Shown: piece after piece, positions 38,401 to 49,900 of the stretch
Layout: each line of letters opens with the position of its first letter
Position numbering within the stretch: the first letter of the stretch is position 1
Source: Maylandia zebra
Lineage: Eukaryota; Chordata; Actinopteri; Cichliformes; Cichlidae
NCBI RefSeq assembly: GCF_041146795.1
Contig: NC_135172.1
Location: forward strand, 36,131,623-36,195,622
Length of the DNA: 64,000 bases
Reading direction: 5' to 3'
The notes under the pieces: model-generated
Databases searched by the model: none
What the model saw: the letters and a program-made list of their open reading frames with translations, nothing else
What the model was told of the DNA's origin: nothing
Translations under genes and position numbers: made by a program

Positions 38401-41400
38401 GGAGTCCTGCCAAGCAGCAACACATTTGGCAAAGGAGTCATGATTAATTGTCTCAGATTATCCTACAAAAGAAGAGACAGAAAAGAGAAGAGAGATGGTT
38501 AGAGAAAAACCCCACATTTGGGTTAAAGTGAAACAAGGACAAAACACTTCTTGCATTCTAGCCAAAGTGTTTGAATAGATGGAGAAGTATGTATGTACAG
38601 CACATAGGACCTGCTCAAATACATGTATAGAAACACTGCCAACAAATGGTGAGTGCTCTGAATGGGTAAATGACAGAGCCAGTTTCCCTGGTGCCGTGGT
38701 GAAATTCTGTAAAACTGCTGCAGCCTTGTCCCTGCCTAAGTTTCCCATCATCCTTTCTTTTTGAACCTTATGCGAAAGCTCCTCTATAGAACTGCACTTG
38801 TTATTATTCTGTCTCTTTCATATTGAATCACTGCATCTCCTTAATGTAAGCTTTAGCTCCATTAGGTCAAAATCAAACAAAAATACACTAATTCAAACAG
38901 CTGCAGCTGCACTATTTGTTTAGCACAAATTATTAAATGACAGCAAGCTAGATGCTATACTCATGTTGTAATTGTAGACAGCGTCATACATACTAAACAT
39001 GTTAGCCTTGTAACTTTGAACCATGTTCACACACTGACATTTAGCTGAAAGTTCCAGTTAAACCAGTGCAGCGGTCAAGTCTTTTAACTGATCTTAGAGA
39101 ATGAAAATAACCAAAAATAGACTGCAACACTTCTAGATGTCCTAGATCTACAGTGCCTTACTAATAATAATTTTAATGCAAAAATAAACATGGCACGCTG
39201 CAGTTTATCTCAGACTGTCTCTGTTTCCATTCACTGGGGACAAACAACTTAAAATGTGTACAGTTAGGTCCTGAAGTCTTTGGATAGTGACACAGTTTGT
39301 GTAATATAGCTGTTTGTGTAACGTTACTGTATAGAGAAGTCGAGTGCAGAGTTTCAGCTTTAACTCGATGAGTTTAACGTAAGTATAGCATTAACTGAAC
39401 TGCAGACGTTTTTATACATAGTTCCTCATTTTCAAAGTTTCAAAAGTAAGTGGACAAACTGACATAATTTTAAAGAAATAAGGATTGTTCTAACATTTGG
39501 ATAAAAAAAATCATTTACAGCAAGTCTTAAGTCTAGAACCCATGAAGATCACGAAATGCTGTTTCCTCCGTTGAGATGCTCTACCAGACTTTTCCTCCTG
39601 CCTGCCTTCTGTTGGTTCTCTCCTCCGTCAGTTATGCCCTCAATAACTGAAAAGCCTGTTCTACTGAGGTGAGATAAGATAACTGATTTGGCCATTGAAG
39701 AATATCCCACTTCTCTGCCTTGATAAACTCTTGGTTTGCTTTTACAGTGTGTTTGGGTCACCATCTATTTATGCTGTGAATTGCTGTTCAATCAATTTTG
39801 CAGCATCAGAGTAGAGATCATAGCCCGGTATAGTTCAGAATGCACAGCCCGTTCTCACTCCCGAGGCGTAACATGTCGACGTTTTGTCACCTAGCGTAAA
39901 ATGTTACGCTTTGGGAGTGAGAACGTGTTGGAATGCACCCTTTTTAAAGAATAATTTGTCCACTGTTAAAGTTTCTGACAGATTGATTCTAGTTTTTCAG
40001 TCTAAAGATTATCTTCACTTGCATGGACATCCCTTTGGACCTCATTACTGAGTTTGTCAATTGTTCTGTTACTTTTCAGCCTCTAAGATTAGTATAAAAA
40101 TAGACGATCTGTATAAAATTGTGTATAATTCCTAAACAATTAATGCATTTTTTTGATTTCTTGAATTAAAGATGAAAGTCTGAACTTCATTGAATGTTGA
40201 CTCTTTGATTTAAAATGCATTGTGTTGGTGTGCAGAGGTACTATTAACAACATAACTAGCAGACATACATGTATGTTTTCAAAAAGCAACTACAGTAGAA
40301 ATACTGCTACTGTGGTTTCATTTGTGTGGATTATCCTTTCCTTAAGATAATCAATTCATTGTCCTGTTCTCAGTGAAATCGCTTCTCTGGTGATTCTGAC
40401 TGATTTCAAGGGTTAAATTGTGCTTAATTACTCTGACACAGACAGAAAATCCAAGATTTTAACACCACTGGTGTCTGCCCATGAATTTTGCAACTTTATA
40501 CGTCAGTCTAAAGCTCTGTCTGTGACTCTGACTGCAGCTTTACTCCGGCTCTGGCTGTGCTCTAATGCCGCTCCTGTGCCGATTACACAGATGTTCACAT
40601 GACTGAAATTTAGGCCATGCATCTTAAGAAGAACTAGTTGATCTTCTAAGTCATCCAGTATGTTGAAGTTAAAGTAAACCCAGACTATATTATAATCTGA
40701 TGTTAAGGGAGATTGAAAGCTTAGCTGCTGCTGTATCTATAAAAAAAAAAAGGGAACTCACCAGGTAAAATGTCTTGATCTGCTGCACGAGAAAGTTCAG
40801 GTTCTGGATCCTCTGACTTGGATCCTTGCTCATTTTCTTTGCACCCTGAGATGAAGCTGAAGGATTTCTGAAAATGTAACATAAAAGTGTTTTACTTGAC
40901 ATTACTGCCATTTTCAAACCAACCAACAAGCAGTCAAACATAATTAACATGTTTGGATAAGAAGAAGCTGCAACTGATAGAAATCTTGACTCGGAAACAT
41001 TCACAAGATCCCTATTCATTCCCAACTTTAGCCTGTGTGACATCATTCCTTCCTGCCAACAAACTGGAGTTTTGTTTTGTTGTGTTTCTAAAGCTTGATG
41101 TTGTTATAGGTTGTTATGGAGGTAAGATTTCATTACTGAGAAAGTGAAACATATATATACGCTTAATATACGATGATAAAAAGAAGAAGGCAAAGCGTAA
41201 AAAGAGTCAGTCATAATTATTGAAACAGACACAAATATAATGCTGAGCTGCCGAGTCTCCCTCTGTGTGCTGTTTGTCCTGTTCTGTACTCTTTCCCCCT
41301 CCCATCTGTGTCCCAGTGGCACTAAACACCAGGCCCTAATCCCAAAGGGTCTTCCCAATCCAGGAGATTATCCCGCCTCTTCCCCTCCCTTCAGTGCAAC

Positions 41401-42327
41401 TTTTTTTTTTCATGTAGAACTGGTTATTGTGACCCTGGGGAGATAATTGGGGTGAATGGATACTATAGATTTGCAATGGCTAAAGAGCATTATCCACAAG
41501 TGCACTCGATCATAGTTTTTTTCCTCTTTCTTTGGAGTGCTTCAGTTTTAGTTAGGAGTCATCTATCAATCTTTGAAGTGTCATTTAACTTGCACATGAA
41601 GGCTTAACACACTGGTTTGGTAGTGTTTGCTAAGGACGAGGGTAATTCCCTCAGAACATAAGGCAAAACTATCATAATCTCTTAAGTAGCATCTTGCCAG
41701 TATGGATGAGGTCTCTCATGTTTTGGTTAATCTCTTGCCTTCAGTCTGGTCTGTCTGACATCTCTGGGTAACTTTTATGCTAATTCTAACATTTATGTCA
41801 GACACCCAAACCTGTCAGTAATGAGGAAGTCTGCAGCTGACTACAAAGATCCCCTTTATTACTGCAGAGTAACAAAGCTGGTACTGTTGATCCCTGGATA
41901 AGAATGTTAGCAGATGCTTCATACAGTATCAGTGGATGCTACACCATGAAGCAAGAGGATCAGAAATCAGCAAAAAAAAAAAAGATTCTTTATTGACCAC
42001 AGTCAGCCAAAAATCTGAATTTATCTTGACACAACTTAGATTGAAAATCAGATAAATGAACAGGAGGCTCAAACTGGGATAAAATTACTTACATTTGGGT
42101 CATTATGTCGTTTAGAAAGACTCCATCCAGCAGTTCAGAAAAATCCAAGTGCATGCCCCCATCATTTGGCACGAATGTCCTCACCTAAACAGCAAAGAGA
42201 ATATGGGATTTGAGGTCGATATCACAGTATCTGTGAGGAGACCAGAGCATTGTACATCACTTACCCAAGTGACAAGTGGGCTCAGCATGAACTGATCCAG
42301 ACAGGGCAGAAAAACTCCACTCTCCAT
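23468..42327 (-). CDS. ccdc88b: ccdc88b-like girdin/Daple-family coiled-coil scaffold, 28 exons
   Basis: In-phase exons: 42327-42265, 42184-42093, 40867-40762, 38462-38393, 38084-38026, 37940-37857, 37705-37565, 37403-37225, 36347-36266, 35559-35401, 35232-35086, 34939-34795, 33258-32611, 32517-32312, 32215-32021, 31350-31220, 31110-30972, 30895-30722, 30435-30274, 30134-29857, 29700-29557, 29444-29258, 29064-28919, 28731-28639, 26798-26587, 25245-25045, 24864-24799, 24552-23468. Protein 1797 residues. HOOK-type domain 1-160 ([20 protein letters not shown]), then coiled coil ([44 protein letters not shown]). Exon 13 (443-658) interrupts the coil with a Ser/Asn/His-rich linker at the place where human CCDC88B has its non-coil insert; this is why I prefer ccdc88b. 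The tail (1277-1797) is girdin-like: [28 protein letters not shown] (1625-1637), and a proline motif PPVKPPR. Family members are cytoplasmic scaffolds linking membranes, actin/microtubules and G proteins. The paralogue choice is an inference. Confidence 0.88.
25246..26586 (-). other. ccdc88b-like intron 25
   Basis: 1.3 kb. The 25900-26120 part is purine-rich on the plus strand (GGGAGAA, GAAAGAGAG). One exon-like stretch was examined and set aside (see rejected list). Confidence 0.55.
26990..27110. repeat. Teleost interspersed repeat with TATATAGCGCTTT motif
   Basis: TGGTAAATGGCCTGTATTTATATAGCGCTTTACTAG...CCCAAAGCGCTTTACATA...CATTCACACACTGGTG is a pattern I recognise as very abundant in teleost genomes. 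It contains an internal AGCGCTTT/AAAGCGCT inverted repeat. I cannot assign its class with certainty. Confidence 0.6.
27240..27958. mobile_element. piggyBac-type MITE nested in the hAT element
   Basis: Bounded by TTAA at 27236-27239 and 27959-27962. Ends are CCCTTTAAGACC and, reversed, CCCTTTAAAGCC. TTAA targets with CCC-starting inverted repeats are characteristic of the piggyBac superfamily. 719 bp, no transposase recognised. Confidence 0.8.
28105..28192. mobile_element. Fragment of CAGCGGTCTCC hAT MITE
   Basis: CAGCGGTCTCCA.CCTTTTTTGCGCCACGGACCGG and on to GTGTCGCGGATAAAT is almost identical to the first 87 bases of the complete element at 47641-47961. The right part and end are missing. 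Confidence 0.8.
31411..31466. repeat. LINE 3'-terminal fragment (ACTTTATTAATCCC)
   Basis: AATCAGAATCAAAATCAGAATACTTTATTAATCCCTAAGGAAATTA is a common teleost repeat end, most likely from a CR1/L2-like or Rex LINE truncated at its 5' side. It sits in an intron of the ccdc88b-like gene. Confidence 0.5.
31467..32020 (-). other. ccdc88b-like intron 15 remainder
   Basis: AT-rich sequence without recognised repeat, exon or conserved motif. Confidence 0.5.
33613..34747. mobile_element. Tc1/mariner non-autonomous element (CACTATATTGCCAAAAGTA)
   Basis: Left end CACTATATTGCCAAAAGTA and right end, reversed, CAATATATTGCCAAAAGTATTCAC are inverted repeats flanked by TA on both sides (33611-33612, 34748-34749). 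Internal pieces (TTTTCTGGGAAGCCTTTCCACC, GTTTGGAGGTCTGTAG, CAGAAAGTTGG) match antisense of a widespread teleost mariner family whose transposase is badly decayed here. It carries an inserted hAT-like fragment. Confidence 0.8.
34121..34296. mobile_element. hAT-type MITE fragment inside the mariner element
   Basis: CAGGGGTGGGCAACTCCAGGCCTCGAGGGCC...TTTTAGATGTGTCC...CAGGTGTGTTGACCCAGGGTGAGA matches the left and middle part of a common teleost MITE with CAGGGGTG ends. The mirror-image right end is absent, so it is truncated. A relative with both ends is at 54468-54689. Confidence 0.7.
35560..36265 (-). other. ccdc88b-like intron 9
   Basis: 0.7 kb, AT-rich; a poly-T run of 18 (36225-36242, plus strand) sits right next to exon 9. 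No repeat family recognised. Confidence 0.55.
36348..37224 (-). other. ccdc88b-like intron 8
   Basis: 0.9 kb. Contains a short (CT)n run at 36827-36840 and no recognised exon or element. Confidence 0.55.
39261..40243 (-). mobile_element. Tc1/mariner element with CAGTTAGGTCC end, decayed
   Basis: Begins TA-CAGTTAGGTCC..GAAGTCTTTGGATAGTGACAC, which fits the left inverted repeat of a well-known teleost Tc1 family. Inside are antisense transposase pieces (CACGAAATGCTGTTTCCTCC, GATTTGGCCATTGAAGAATATTCC-like, CTGCCTTGATAAACTCTTGG). The right side keeps TGAAAGTCTGAACTTCA and TTTAAAATGCATTGTGTTGGTGT, then loses the terminal repeat. Large internal deletions; no open frame of note. A second fragment of the same family is at 19795-20120. 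Confidence 0.7.
39850..39925. mobile_element. Palindromic mini-element (foldback)
   Basis: Arm CGTTCTCACTCCCGAGGCGTAACAT (39850-39874) pairs with ATGTTACGCTTTGGGAGTGAGAACG (39901-39925), 22 of 25 positions, with a 26-base loop. It interrupts the Tc1/mariner copy. No clear target duplication. Confidence 0.65.
40868..42092 (-). other. ccdc88b-like intron 2
   Basis: 1.2 kb. Holds a poly-A run (41972-41983) followed by GATTCTTTATTGACCAC, possibly the end of a degenerate LINE. Frames near 41104-41446 are open in two directions but have no similarity. Confidence 0.5.
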
Positions 42328-43500
42328 CGTTAGCTAGGCTTTGAGTGACTGGTCTCAATAGAACATCCAAGTTGATTTAATCAAGAAAAAAAAAATGATA
42401 GCACGAAATACATCTTTTAAATGAAGTGATCCAATCGTCTATTCAGGTCGTCCCGTCCATCTTCCTTAGAGAAGAATTCCCTCTGACACTGCGCTTTGAA
42501 TTGTCTTTGCTTTCTCTCACAAACTCGTAAAATCTCGCGGTTTAATTTTCGATAAGTGAACGTTTAAACATGTGCGGATTTTGTCCCGGAACAGCACACA
42601 CGGACATCCATCCTCTCTGGTCCTCTGCTGCAAAGGCATCTGCTGTCAATCCTCCTCCTCCCCCCCTCCTGCTCTCTGCTCGTCGCACTGAAAGAGTTGG
42701 CACTGCTGCATTAGGGATGTTTAAAGGAGCAAAGAAGTTTGAAAAAGTGGCATTTGAGCCAAATAGAAATATCACCTCCCTAATATAATTTAACTCTAAA
42801 AAAAAAAAAATCCCCTTGGGTTCATATTCTGAAGTTACTGCAGCAGAAACGCCGAAATAGCTTTGCCTTTAATCTGTTACCATGGTGATAGCGCCCCCAC
42901 CCCTTCCTTTCAGCAGCAGCAGCAGTAGCCTCTTTTCCACCGGGCAGCAGAAGTAAGGCTGCTGCTGCTGATACATCCACTTCAGCTGTAGCCACTTAGC
43001 ATTGCTCGTAGATGCTAAGTGGAGCTATTAAATCCCCCTACTCCCCCAAAAAGAAAATGCAGCCCACCGGTAATTTTATACAGAAATACACAGTCCAACC
43101 CAGAAAGCACAGCAATCACTAAAAGCGTTAATCTGAATTCAAAAGGTTGCTAGACTAATCTAGAAACATATCAGAGACGTCGTTGAGGTTCTTACCTCTG
43201 AATACATCAGAATACATCCAAAATAAACTCACAGTACAAAACTTTGGCACGCAAAAGACCATAATGGTGTAACAGCACCACCTCGTGTTTAAGTTATACA
43301 TTTTTTGTGCACAATTTCTAGATAAATTATGTTTCATCTTGTTCTCTCTATAAACTCCACAAGATGCTCGGTTGAACTTTCCCTCGTCCGAGGTAAACTT
43401 ATTTTAAACTCTTAATAAACAGTCATGAGTCTACTTCTCACCTTCCGGTGTTACACTCTCAAGACTCCGGGCGGAACACATGGGTAAATGCAATTCCCAT
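42328..43500. other. Promoter region of the ccdc88b-like gene
   Basis: Upstream of the ATG at 42327. Less AT-rich than the neighbouring sequence, with pyrimidine/C-rich patches and a (CAG)5...(GCT)4 inverted pair at 42911-42925 and 42958-42970. ACCTTCCGGTG near 43440 is an ETS-like site. Open frames at 42542-42788 on both strands are mutually exclusive and unsupported. Confidence 0.4.
42911..42970. repeat. (CAG)5 / (GCT)4 inverted trinucleotide pair
   Basis: Five CAG units at 42911-42925 and four CTG/GCT units at 42958-42970, 32 bases apart and complementary, so they could form a hairpin. Confidence 0.7.
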
Positions 43501-44565
43501 TGCTACAAATTACAGTTTATACATTTAAAATCGTAAAGTTGTGTTTATATTAAGAGTGTCACAATAACCCTGAATGATATTGGTATCTGGTCAATATTAC
43601 TAGTAAGATAACATCATGAACAATTGTGCAATTGATCTTTCTATATGTTTTGTCCATTTATGATTCCAACAATAACTGTAAATGTGTACAAGTCTACATT
43701 ACTGCTTTAGAACAGTAGAATGGTAGTTCCTAAAGTGGGTTGAGGCACCCTGCTAGGCCTCAAAGGTACTGCAGATTGGCTGCAGAAATAAGAGAAATTG
43801 TGGTTGAAATTACTCACTCAAGTGAGTATGTACAGTTAGACAGTTTGATTTATAAGACAGAATTCAAATTGGTAATAGCAGGTTAGTTTGTGGTACGACT
43901 CATTAATCTGACCTAAATTTTTTTGCTCTTGTACTGAAAGTGGGTCATACATTGGCCTTAACACTGGGTAGCATTAGCAATTTATAGCCAACAGCCTGTG
44001 TTGCTTATATTTTTTTTTTAGTAAAATGTTCAAGGAAATACACCACTTTCATTTTGTTTAGAGTTAAGATTTAAGGCCCCGCTGAATTTTCTGATTTGTG
44101 AGTGGGCTGCAGCACTCTTGACTTTAGTAATTGTTGCTACAGAAAGATACAGAAATTTAATTACTCGATATGACATATGATCCTCCACATTTACTTACAA
44201 ATAAACATTATCATACATTTTTATACAGAAGAATTTTTCTTCTTGTCTCCCATCACTCACAGTACATGGGTTCAATTTCAGACGTTTGCTTAAGGAAGAA
44301 ATCTTTAAATGGCTCAAATGAACAGGAGAAATGAAAACAACTTGGCCTTTAATACATTGCCTAGAAACAAATACTTCTCTGTTTTTAGTGTACAGGTAAC
44401 ACTTTTCTCTCTCCTTTTTGGGTATGTTCTTGTAAGTTTGCTGTTTGTCTGTCCACCCTTGAGTGGCCAAAAATATTCTGAAAAATATTTTCCTTATTTT
44501 CCTTTTTCCACAAACCTTGACTTGATCTCAGAGGATAGATGTTTTATTTGGCCATAGCTCAAATG

Positions 44566-44650
44566 TGGCCTCTCACCGTATGACAGCTGGGATAGGCTCC
44601 AGTCACCCCATGACCCTGAATTGGACAAGCAGTAAATGGGACGGATAGAT
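44566..44650 (+). mobile_element. V-SINE 3' tail fragment
   Basis: ATGACAGCTGGGATAGGCTCCAGTCACC..ATGACCCTGAATTGGACAAGCAGTAAATGGGACGGATAGA is the typical 3' part of the teleost tRNA-derived V-SINE ending in GGATGGATGG-type repeats. The head is missing. Confidence 0.65.
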
Positions 44651-45699
44651 TAAGCCTTACAACCTGTCTTATCCAAGCATTGTCTGACAGTGTTTGAACA
44701 AGCTTGGCTTTGTCAGTCTTTAAGTGCCTCCGTTCAAGCTTGAGGTCAGATATGTCACAGTTTTTAGGTTAAGGACCCAAATATAGACTCAGGATACAGG
44801 TGGAATAAACAAAATGCAACTTTATTGGTGGATAAAAGCCCAATAAATAATAAGTTTCATAAATCCAACAGCAGAGGTGATACATGCAAACAAACTAGGA
44901 GAATAAACAAAAACTGCAAGCACAGACAAAGAGAAGACAGCACTATGTATACTCACACAGTAAAAGTTAATCAAGGAAATGAGACACAGCTGGGAGGAAA
45001 TGAGACACTGGTGCACAGAATCAACACAATCACAGGGGAGGAAGAAGGAACTGAATATGAGACACAGAAGACAATTAACGAGTAAAGTAATTCAGAAAGA
45101 AAATAACAATAACTAAACTGGGAACCTCAGACACAAAAGTAAATTTAATAAAGGGAAAAGACACCAAAGGAAAACAAAGAGAAAGAAATGAGGAAACGAA
45201 TAAACTCTAATTAAAAAAACAAAAAAACAAACTCGAACTAAGAACTCAAAATAGCAAAATCATGGGCAATGACAAGATTACTTTGTACCAATCCTTGATG
45301 TTCATTAGTCTTAAATATATCTATATCTATATCTGGATGCCCATTGTGATATTAGATATATTCATTAATATATAGTAGAAGTAATTCCTTTGAGCTAGAG
45401 AATCTCTTTAACAGGGCTATCACACACAGCTCTGTCTGTGAGCATGGCAGCACTATCCTCCTGTTTGTGATGGGGCCTTCAGTTAGAGGAAATGTGGCAT
45501 TAAAGGGTAAAGAGTAATTTTTTTCAGATAGTGAAAGACTGTGGGGCTGAACCAGTGTCATGTAGAAGATAACTGTAAATCCCACATGGTTGATCAAATG
45601 GACTCCCAGAAAAAAAAATACAGCATGAGCATACTAGATCCACTCTGAGCTGTGTGTTGGGAATTACTAACCTGCTGCAGTATGAATGCATCTCCTTAA

Positions 45700-45997
45700 C
45701 CTCCTAGGACCTGGCGTCCACATATGTGGACATCACATTTTGGGTTATTTAGACCAAATTACTCAATTTTGCTCTACAAGGGCCTGATATCCACTTAAAA
45801 GGACATTATACTGCTACTGTTCTATCAAAGTTTTAAACGAATATCCTCATATGTGGCTCTTATTTTTCTTAAAAACAAAAATAAGGTAAAAAAAAATCTG
45901 GTAATTTTTTGTTTTTACATTCATCGGGCCCCAATATTCCCAAATATCAAAGAGAAATTAAAAATGCATGCCGTGGAAGAGTTCGGGTCTTAAGAGG
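45700..45997. mobile_element. piggyBac-type MITE with TTAA target duplication
   Basis: Flanked by TTAA (45696-45699, 45998-46001). Ends CCTCCTAGGACCTGG and, reversed, CCTCTTAAGACCCGA are related inverted repeats; CCACATATGTGG is an internal palindrome. 298 bp, no coding capacity. Confidence 0.78.
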
Positions 45998-46991
45998 TTA
46001 AAGATGTAAACCACAGGCCTGAGCACGTGTTTGAAGAACAGAAATTCCTCTTGCTCAGTCGATATAGGTCCCCCCGACCCCTAATTGTTCAGCACAAAGT
46101 TACGCCAATGGTCCAGCTCAGGGCAAAACAATCCCAGTCCTGAATACTCCTGCTGTCATGTTAAAAAAGTGTGGGTGTTGTGGTGCTAACCCAAATCTCA
46201 AACTTGGATTTGTTAGTAAATTTGTCTTTTTCCAGTTATTAACTGTGAAGTGCTGGTAAGATGAGTCACTTGAGAACTCTCAAATCCTTTATTTAAATTA
46301 TGCATTTTTAAACCAAAACTATTCAAGGCTTATTTTTTGTCTGCAGGCTTTTGAGCATTTAACTTGCAGCTTATTACTGGCTTGGATGGAAAGACAGGAT
46401 AAGGCAAAACATACCTATAAATACTTTTGTTCTGTCAGCAATACAAATTTGTATAGTGAAACATTTTGGGCACTAAACATACCAGCAGACTGAAATAAAA
46501 ACAACACCAACACGGAAAAAGCTATGTTTTATGAAGACAGATGAATAATTTAAGAGATATGATGAACAGAATAAAACTACTGCATATGCCGGTGTGTGCC
46601 ATTTCAGGATCTGACCTGATTACAGTTGCAGCCAAACTGTAGATTTAAAAACATATAAAATGCAATGAAGGACTTAAAAATAGTGGATGTATGTAAACTG
46701 TTTTGGTGGGTTACACATAGAGAGAATTGTTTTTGTCACATTGCTTGTGCTAGTATATAGTTAATACTGAGTTAATACTGAGATATTGCTTTTGGTATGC
46801 ATGCAGTATTACATGCTTATATAACAGTCAACAATTAAACATATATTATTATAATACTGAGTCAAAGCAATACTTTGGCAAGTCATACAGTATAGAGTAG
46901 GTTTACATTCTTATTTGTGTACATATTTGTAAGATCTAGCATATTTAGGCTTATGGGGCTTTAAGACATACTGGGAAAAGACATTTTGTGC

Positions 46992-49900
46992 TTATAAATA
47001 TAAAGGGTAGTTCCATTCATTTTCCTCCTTAGTTTCCATATATTTTTTTCCCTGTTGCAAGTTTCTGTATTTTCCCTGCTGATCCTTGACTCCATGTCGG
47101 CTCTGAGCGTAGCGGGACCTCCAGTCCCTTTCAAAAGTAGCTTTGACATGTTCCAGGATTGTCACTCCTCTGTCTTCAGCACTGCCGTTCATTTTGACCA
47201 CCAATCCAACTCCTGCATTAATAGCAAAATCACTGCCAACCCAGTCATGGTTCCCTGTGAGCGACAAAGACAACAGTGTCAGATAGCGCCCGTAAAAGTC
47301 ATTATTTAAAAAGAAATAGCTTTACATTACTGTATCTTGAATCTTGATATGTGTCTGCATATGTATATACCACTTGGTGCTTGTGTGTCTTTGGATGAGC
47401 GAGTAAGAATCAAATATAGCAGTGCTAGTTTAGTTTAGCAGTCTTAGTTAAAAGACATGTCCCCTGTTTCACAAAACATCCTCTCCTGAACTGTTTCTTG
47501 GAAAAGCACAGTAACTTTCTGGAATTTTCTCACAAACCTCTGTGATGATATGACTTCCCATAAAATGTACTGTAGCTGTAAGGATTGAACTAGCCATATG
47601 TGAGACACTTTGTGGTTGTGACTTGTCCTTTGACTTAAAGCAGCGGTCTCCAACCTTTTTTGCGCCACGGACCGGTTTATGCCCGACAATATTTTCATGG
47701 ACCGGCCTTTAAGGTGTCGCGGATAAATACAACAAAATAAAACTAGTACCGGTACCGAAAAAAAGAAAATTTATTCATAACACACGTGAAAAGACCCAGG
47801 AAAACCGAGTAAACGATAAAGACGATAACAAAATAACGCTGAAAACCGATAAAAACCCTGAAAACTATACATTTCACACCTGAGCCTCAACTCTCGCGGC
47901 CCGGTACCAAACAACTCACAGACCGGTACCGGTCCGAGGCCCCGGGGGTTGGGGACCGCTGACTTAAAGTATTTATCTGAAACTCACAGTCTTTTATTTT
48001 CTTCTCATCTTGCTCTTTGTCTTTTCTTGTCTATATGCTCATAAAGCAAGCCAATACAGCAATGTTTGAGCTATTGCTCAAGTTAAAATGTTCAAGTTTT
48101 ATACATTTTGCTTTGGTATGTGGTATGACTCACTAAACCCAGCTACTAAAAAAGCCAATAAAAATCTGTACCTCAAAAAATTTATTTCCCACTGTTTTGT
48201 TTTATATTGAATTAACAAATGCAATGTAAGATGATCTTTTATTTCCCTTTGGACAAACAGGCTCATTGTCCCATTTCAATCTTTGGATAAAGCTATGATA
48301 AAATAGATACCTCCTGGCTATAAGTAATAAAAACAAAAAGAGAGTGGTAACAGCATACTTATGTATCTCATAGCATTTTCCAGTTGAACATCTGTTAAAT
48401 GCCAACCCTAACTTAGTATGCTTGCTGACCTTCTTCATCCCTTCATGACCACAGTGTACCCATCTTTTAAAGCAGTTTCCAGCAGCACTCACTATGTCAC
48501 AAAGCTCAAATCTTCTTGAACATGACAATGAGTTCACTGTTCTCAAATCTCCTTTACAGTCACTATTCTAAATAAAGTAGTGCACCTCTTGGGAAGTCGT
48601 GGAACAGGACATTCTTATCACGTGCTGCTTGATAAATCTACATCAACTGTTTGATGCTTTTATGTCATTATGGACAAAAACCTTTGGGAAATGTTAACAT
48701 TAAGAATTAAGGTAGTTTTGAAGGCAAAAGGGGTCCAACTCCATACTAGCAATGTGTACCTAATGAAGTGGCCAGTTAGTCTATGCATATTTTTGTTGTC
48801 AAAAACTTTATATTAAGATACTTTGAAACCTGCACCTCAATAAAAACCCCAAAACACACATTATATTTCCTACCAATGTAGACTGCATTGTCGGTCACCA
48901 TGTACTTGTTGTGGTTGAGCCCAAGCTGAATGTCATCGTTCTGCTCCTTGTGACTAAAAAAACGCTAGAAAAAACAACAATTTAACAAAAAGCATGTATA
49001 ATAAGAAATAATAATTCATAAGTGCAGTATGAATTAAAACTTGTCCATGAGTAGTTAAAACTACAGGTGTAAGTGATTCGCTTACCACTTCCAGGGAACA
49101 ATTGTAAAGCTGAACGCAGAGTGACTTGAGGGAGGTCACAAAATTAAAGGTGAGTGGATGAGTTTTCTTCCAGAAGCTTATGAGCAGACGAACTTTGACC
49201 CCTCTTAATACCACAGCTTCTCTGATGACTTCATCGATAGACGACCAATACCTAAAAATCCAACTAGTGTTATTATTGTGGACAATGCTTTTCAGTCTAA
49301 AGATACTGAAGGGCATAGAGTTCGAAAATTCCACGTTGCTATATTCTGGGTATATTCTAGTTTGCCATGAATTGTGTCCTCTGATACAGACACACATGTA
49401 CAGTATGAATGTAAAATGACCTCATAAATGTTCCTGTAAAAAGGATTTAAATGTCAAAGCTTGCCCCGGCACACACCTTGTGACTGAGGTTCCTCTGAAA
49501 CTCCTTTTCACCAGAGGGAGATAGTCTGTCACTGATATGAAGATAAATGTCTTTGCACTCTGAATGACTTGATAGATGGCATCTACATCTCGGGTGCGAT
49601 CTTTGGAGCAGAAGAGTTCAGGAGAGGTCTACAGAAAGGACAAGGCATGTTTGGTCCCCAAAATTATGTAAAAATCACAAAAATGAAACAACTGAGACAC
49701 ACGGTTAAAGTTTAGGATAACTTTCAAAAATGTGTGTGTTTCAATTCAACAAAGAATACACAATCCACTAATAAAAATAGGTATATACATTTCAATGTAA
49801 CATTTCTGCAGAGAAAAAGGAAAGAAAACAAGAAAGCACATTTCAACGACCATTTATCATTACTAGAATAAGTGGGGCAAAAGATCAAGGTTGGTTTGCC

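Larger units (their letters stand above)
38463..40761 (-). other. ccdc88b-like intron 3
   Basis: 2.3 kb. The centre (39261-40243) is a decayed Tc1/mariner copy carrying a small palindromic insert; the remaining parts are AT-rich and unremarkable. Confidence 0.6.
43501..46991. other. Intergenic region, ccdc88b-like to pld5
   Basis: 3.5 kb without a supported gene. It includes a V-SINE tail fragment (44566-44650), an A-rich unclassified stretch (44750-45280) that may be an old repeat, and a piggyBac-type MITE (45700-45997). The part next to pld5 (46000-46991) should carry the pld5 3' UTR; a minus-strand AATAAA occurs near 46292-46287. Confidence 0.5.

Noticed and set aside
42542-42788. Overlapping open frames on both strands upstream of the ccdc88b-like gene
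   Set aside because: They shadow each other in C-rich sequence; no similarity to a known protein.
44750-45280. A-rich stretch starting TGTCACAGTTTTTAGGTTAAGGACCC and ending near CATGGGCAATGACA
   Set aside because: It feels like an interspersed repeat, but I could not pair the ends or find a duplication, so it is not listed as an element.
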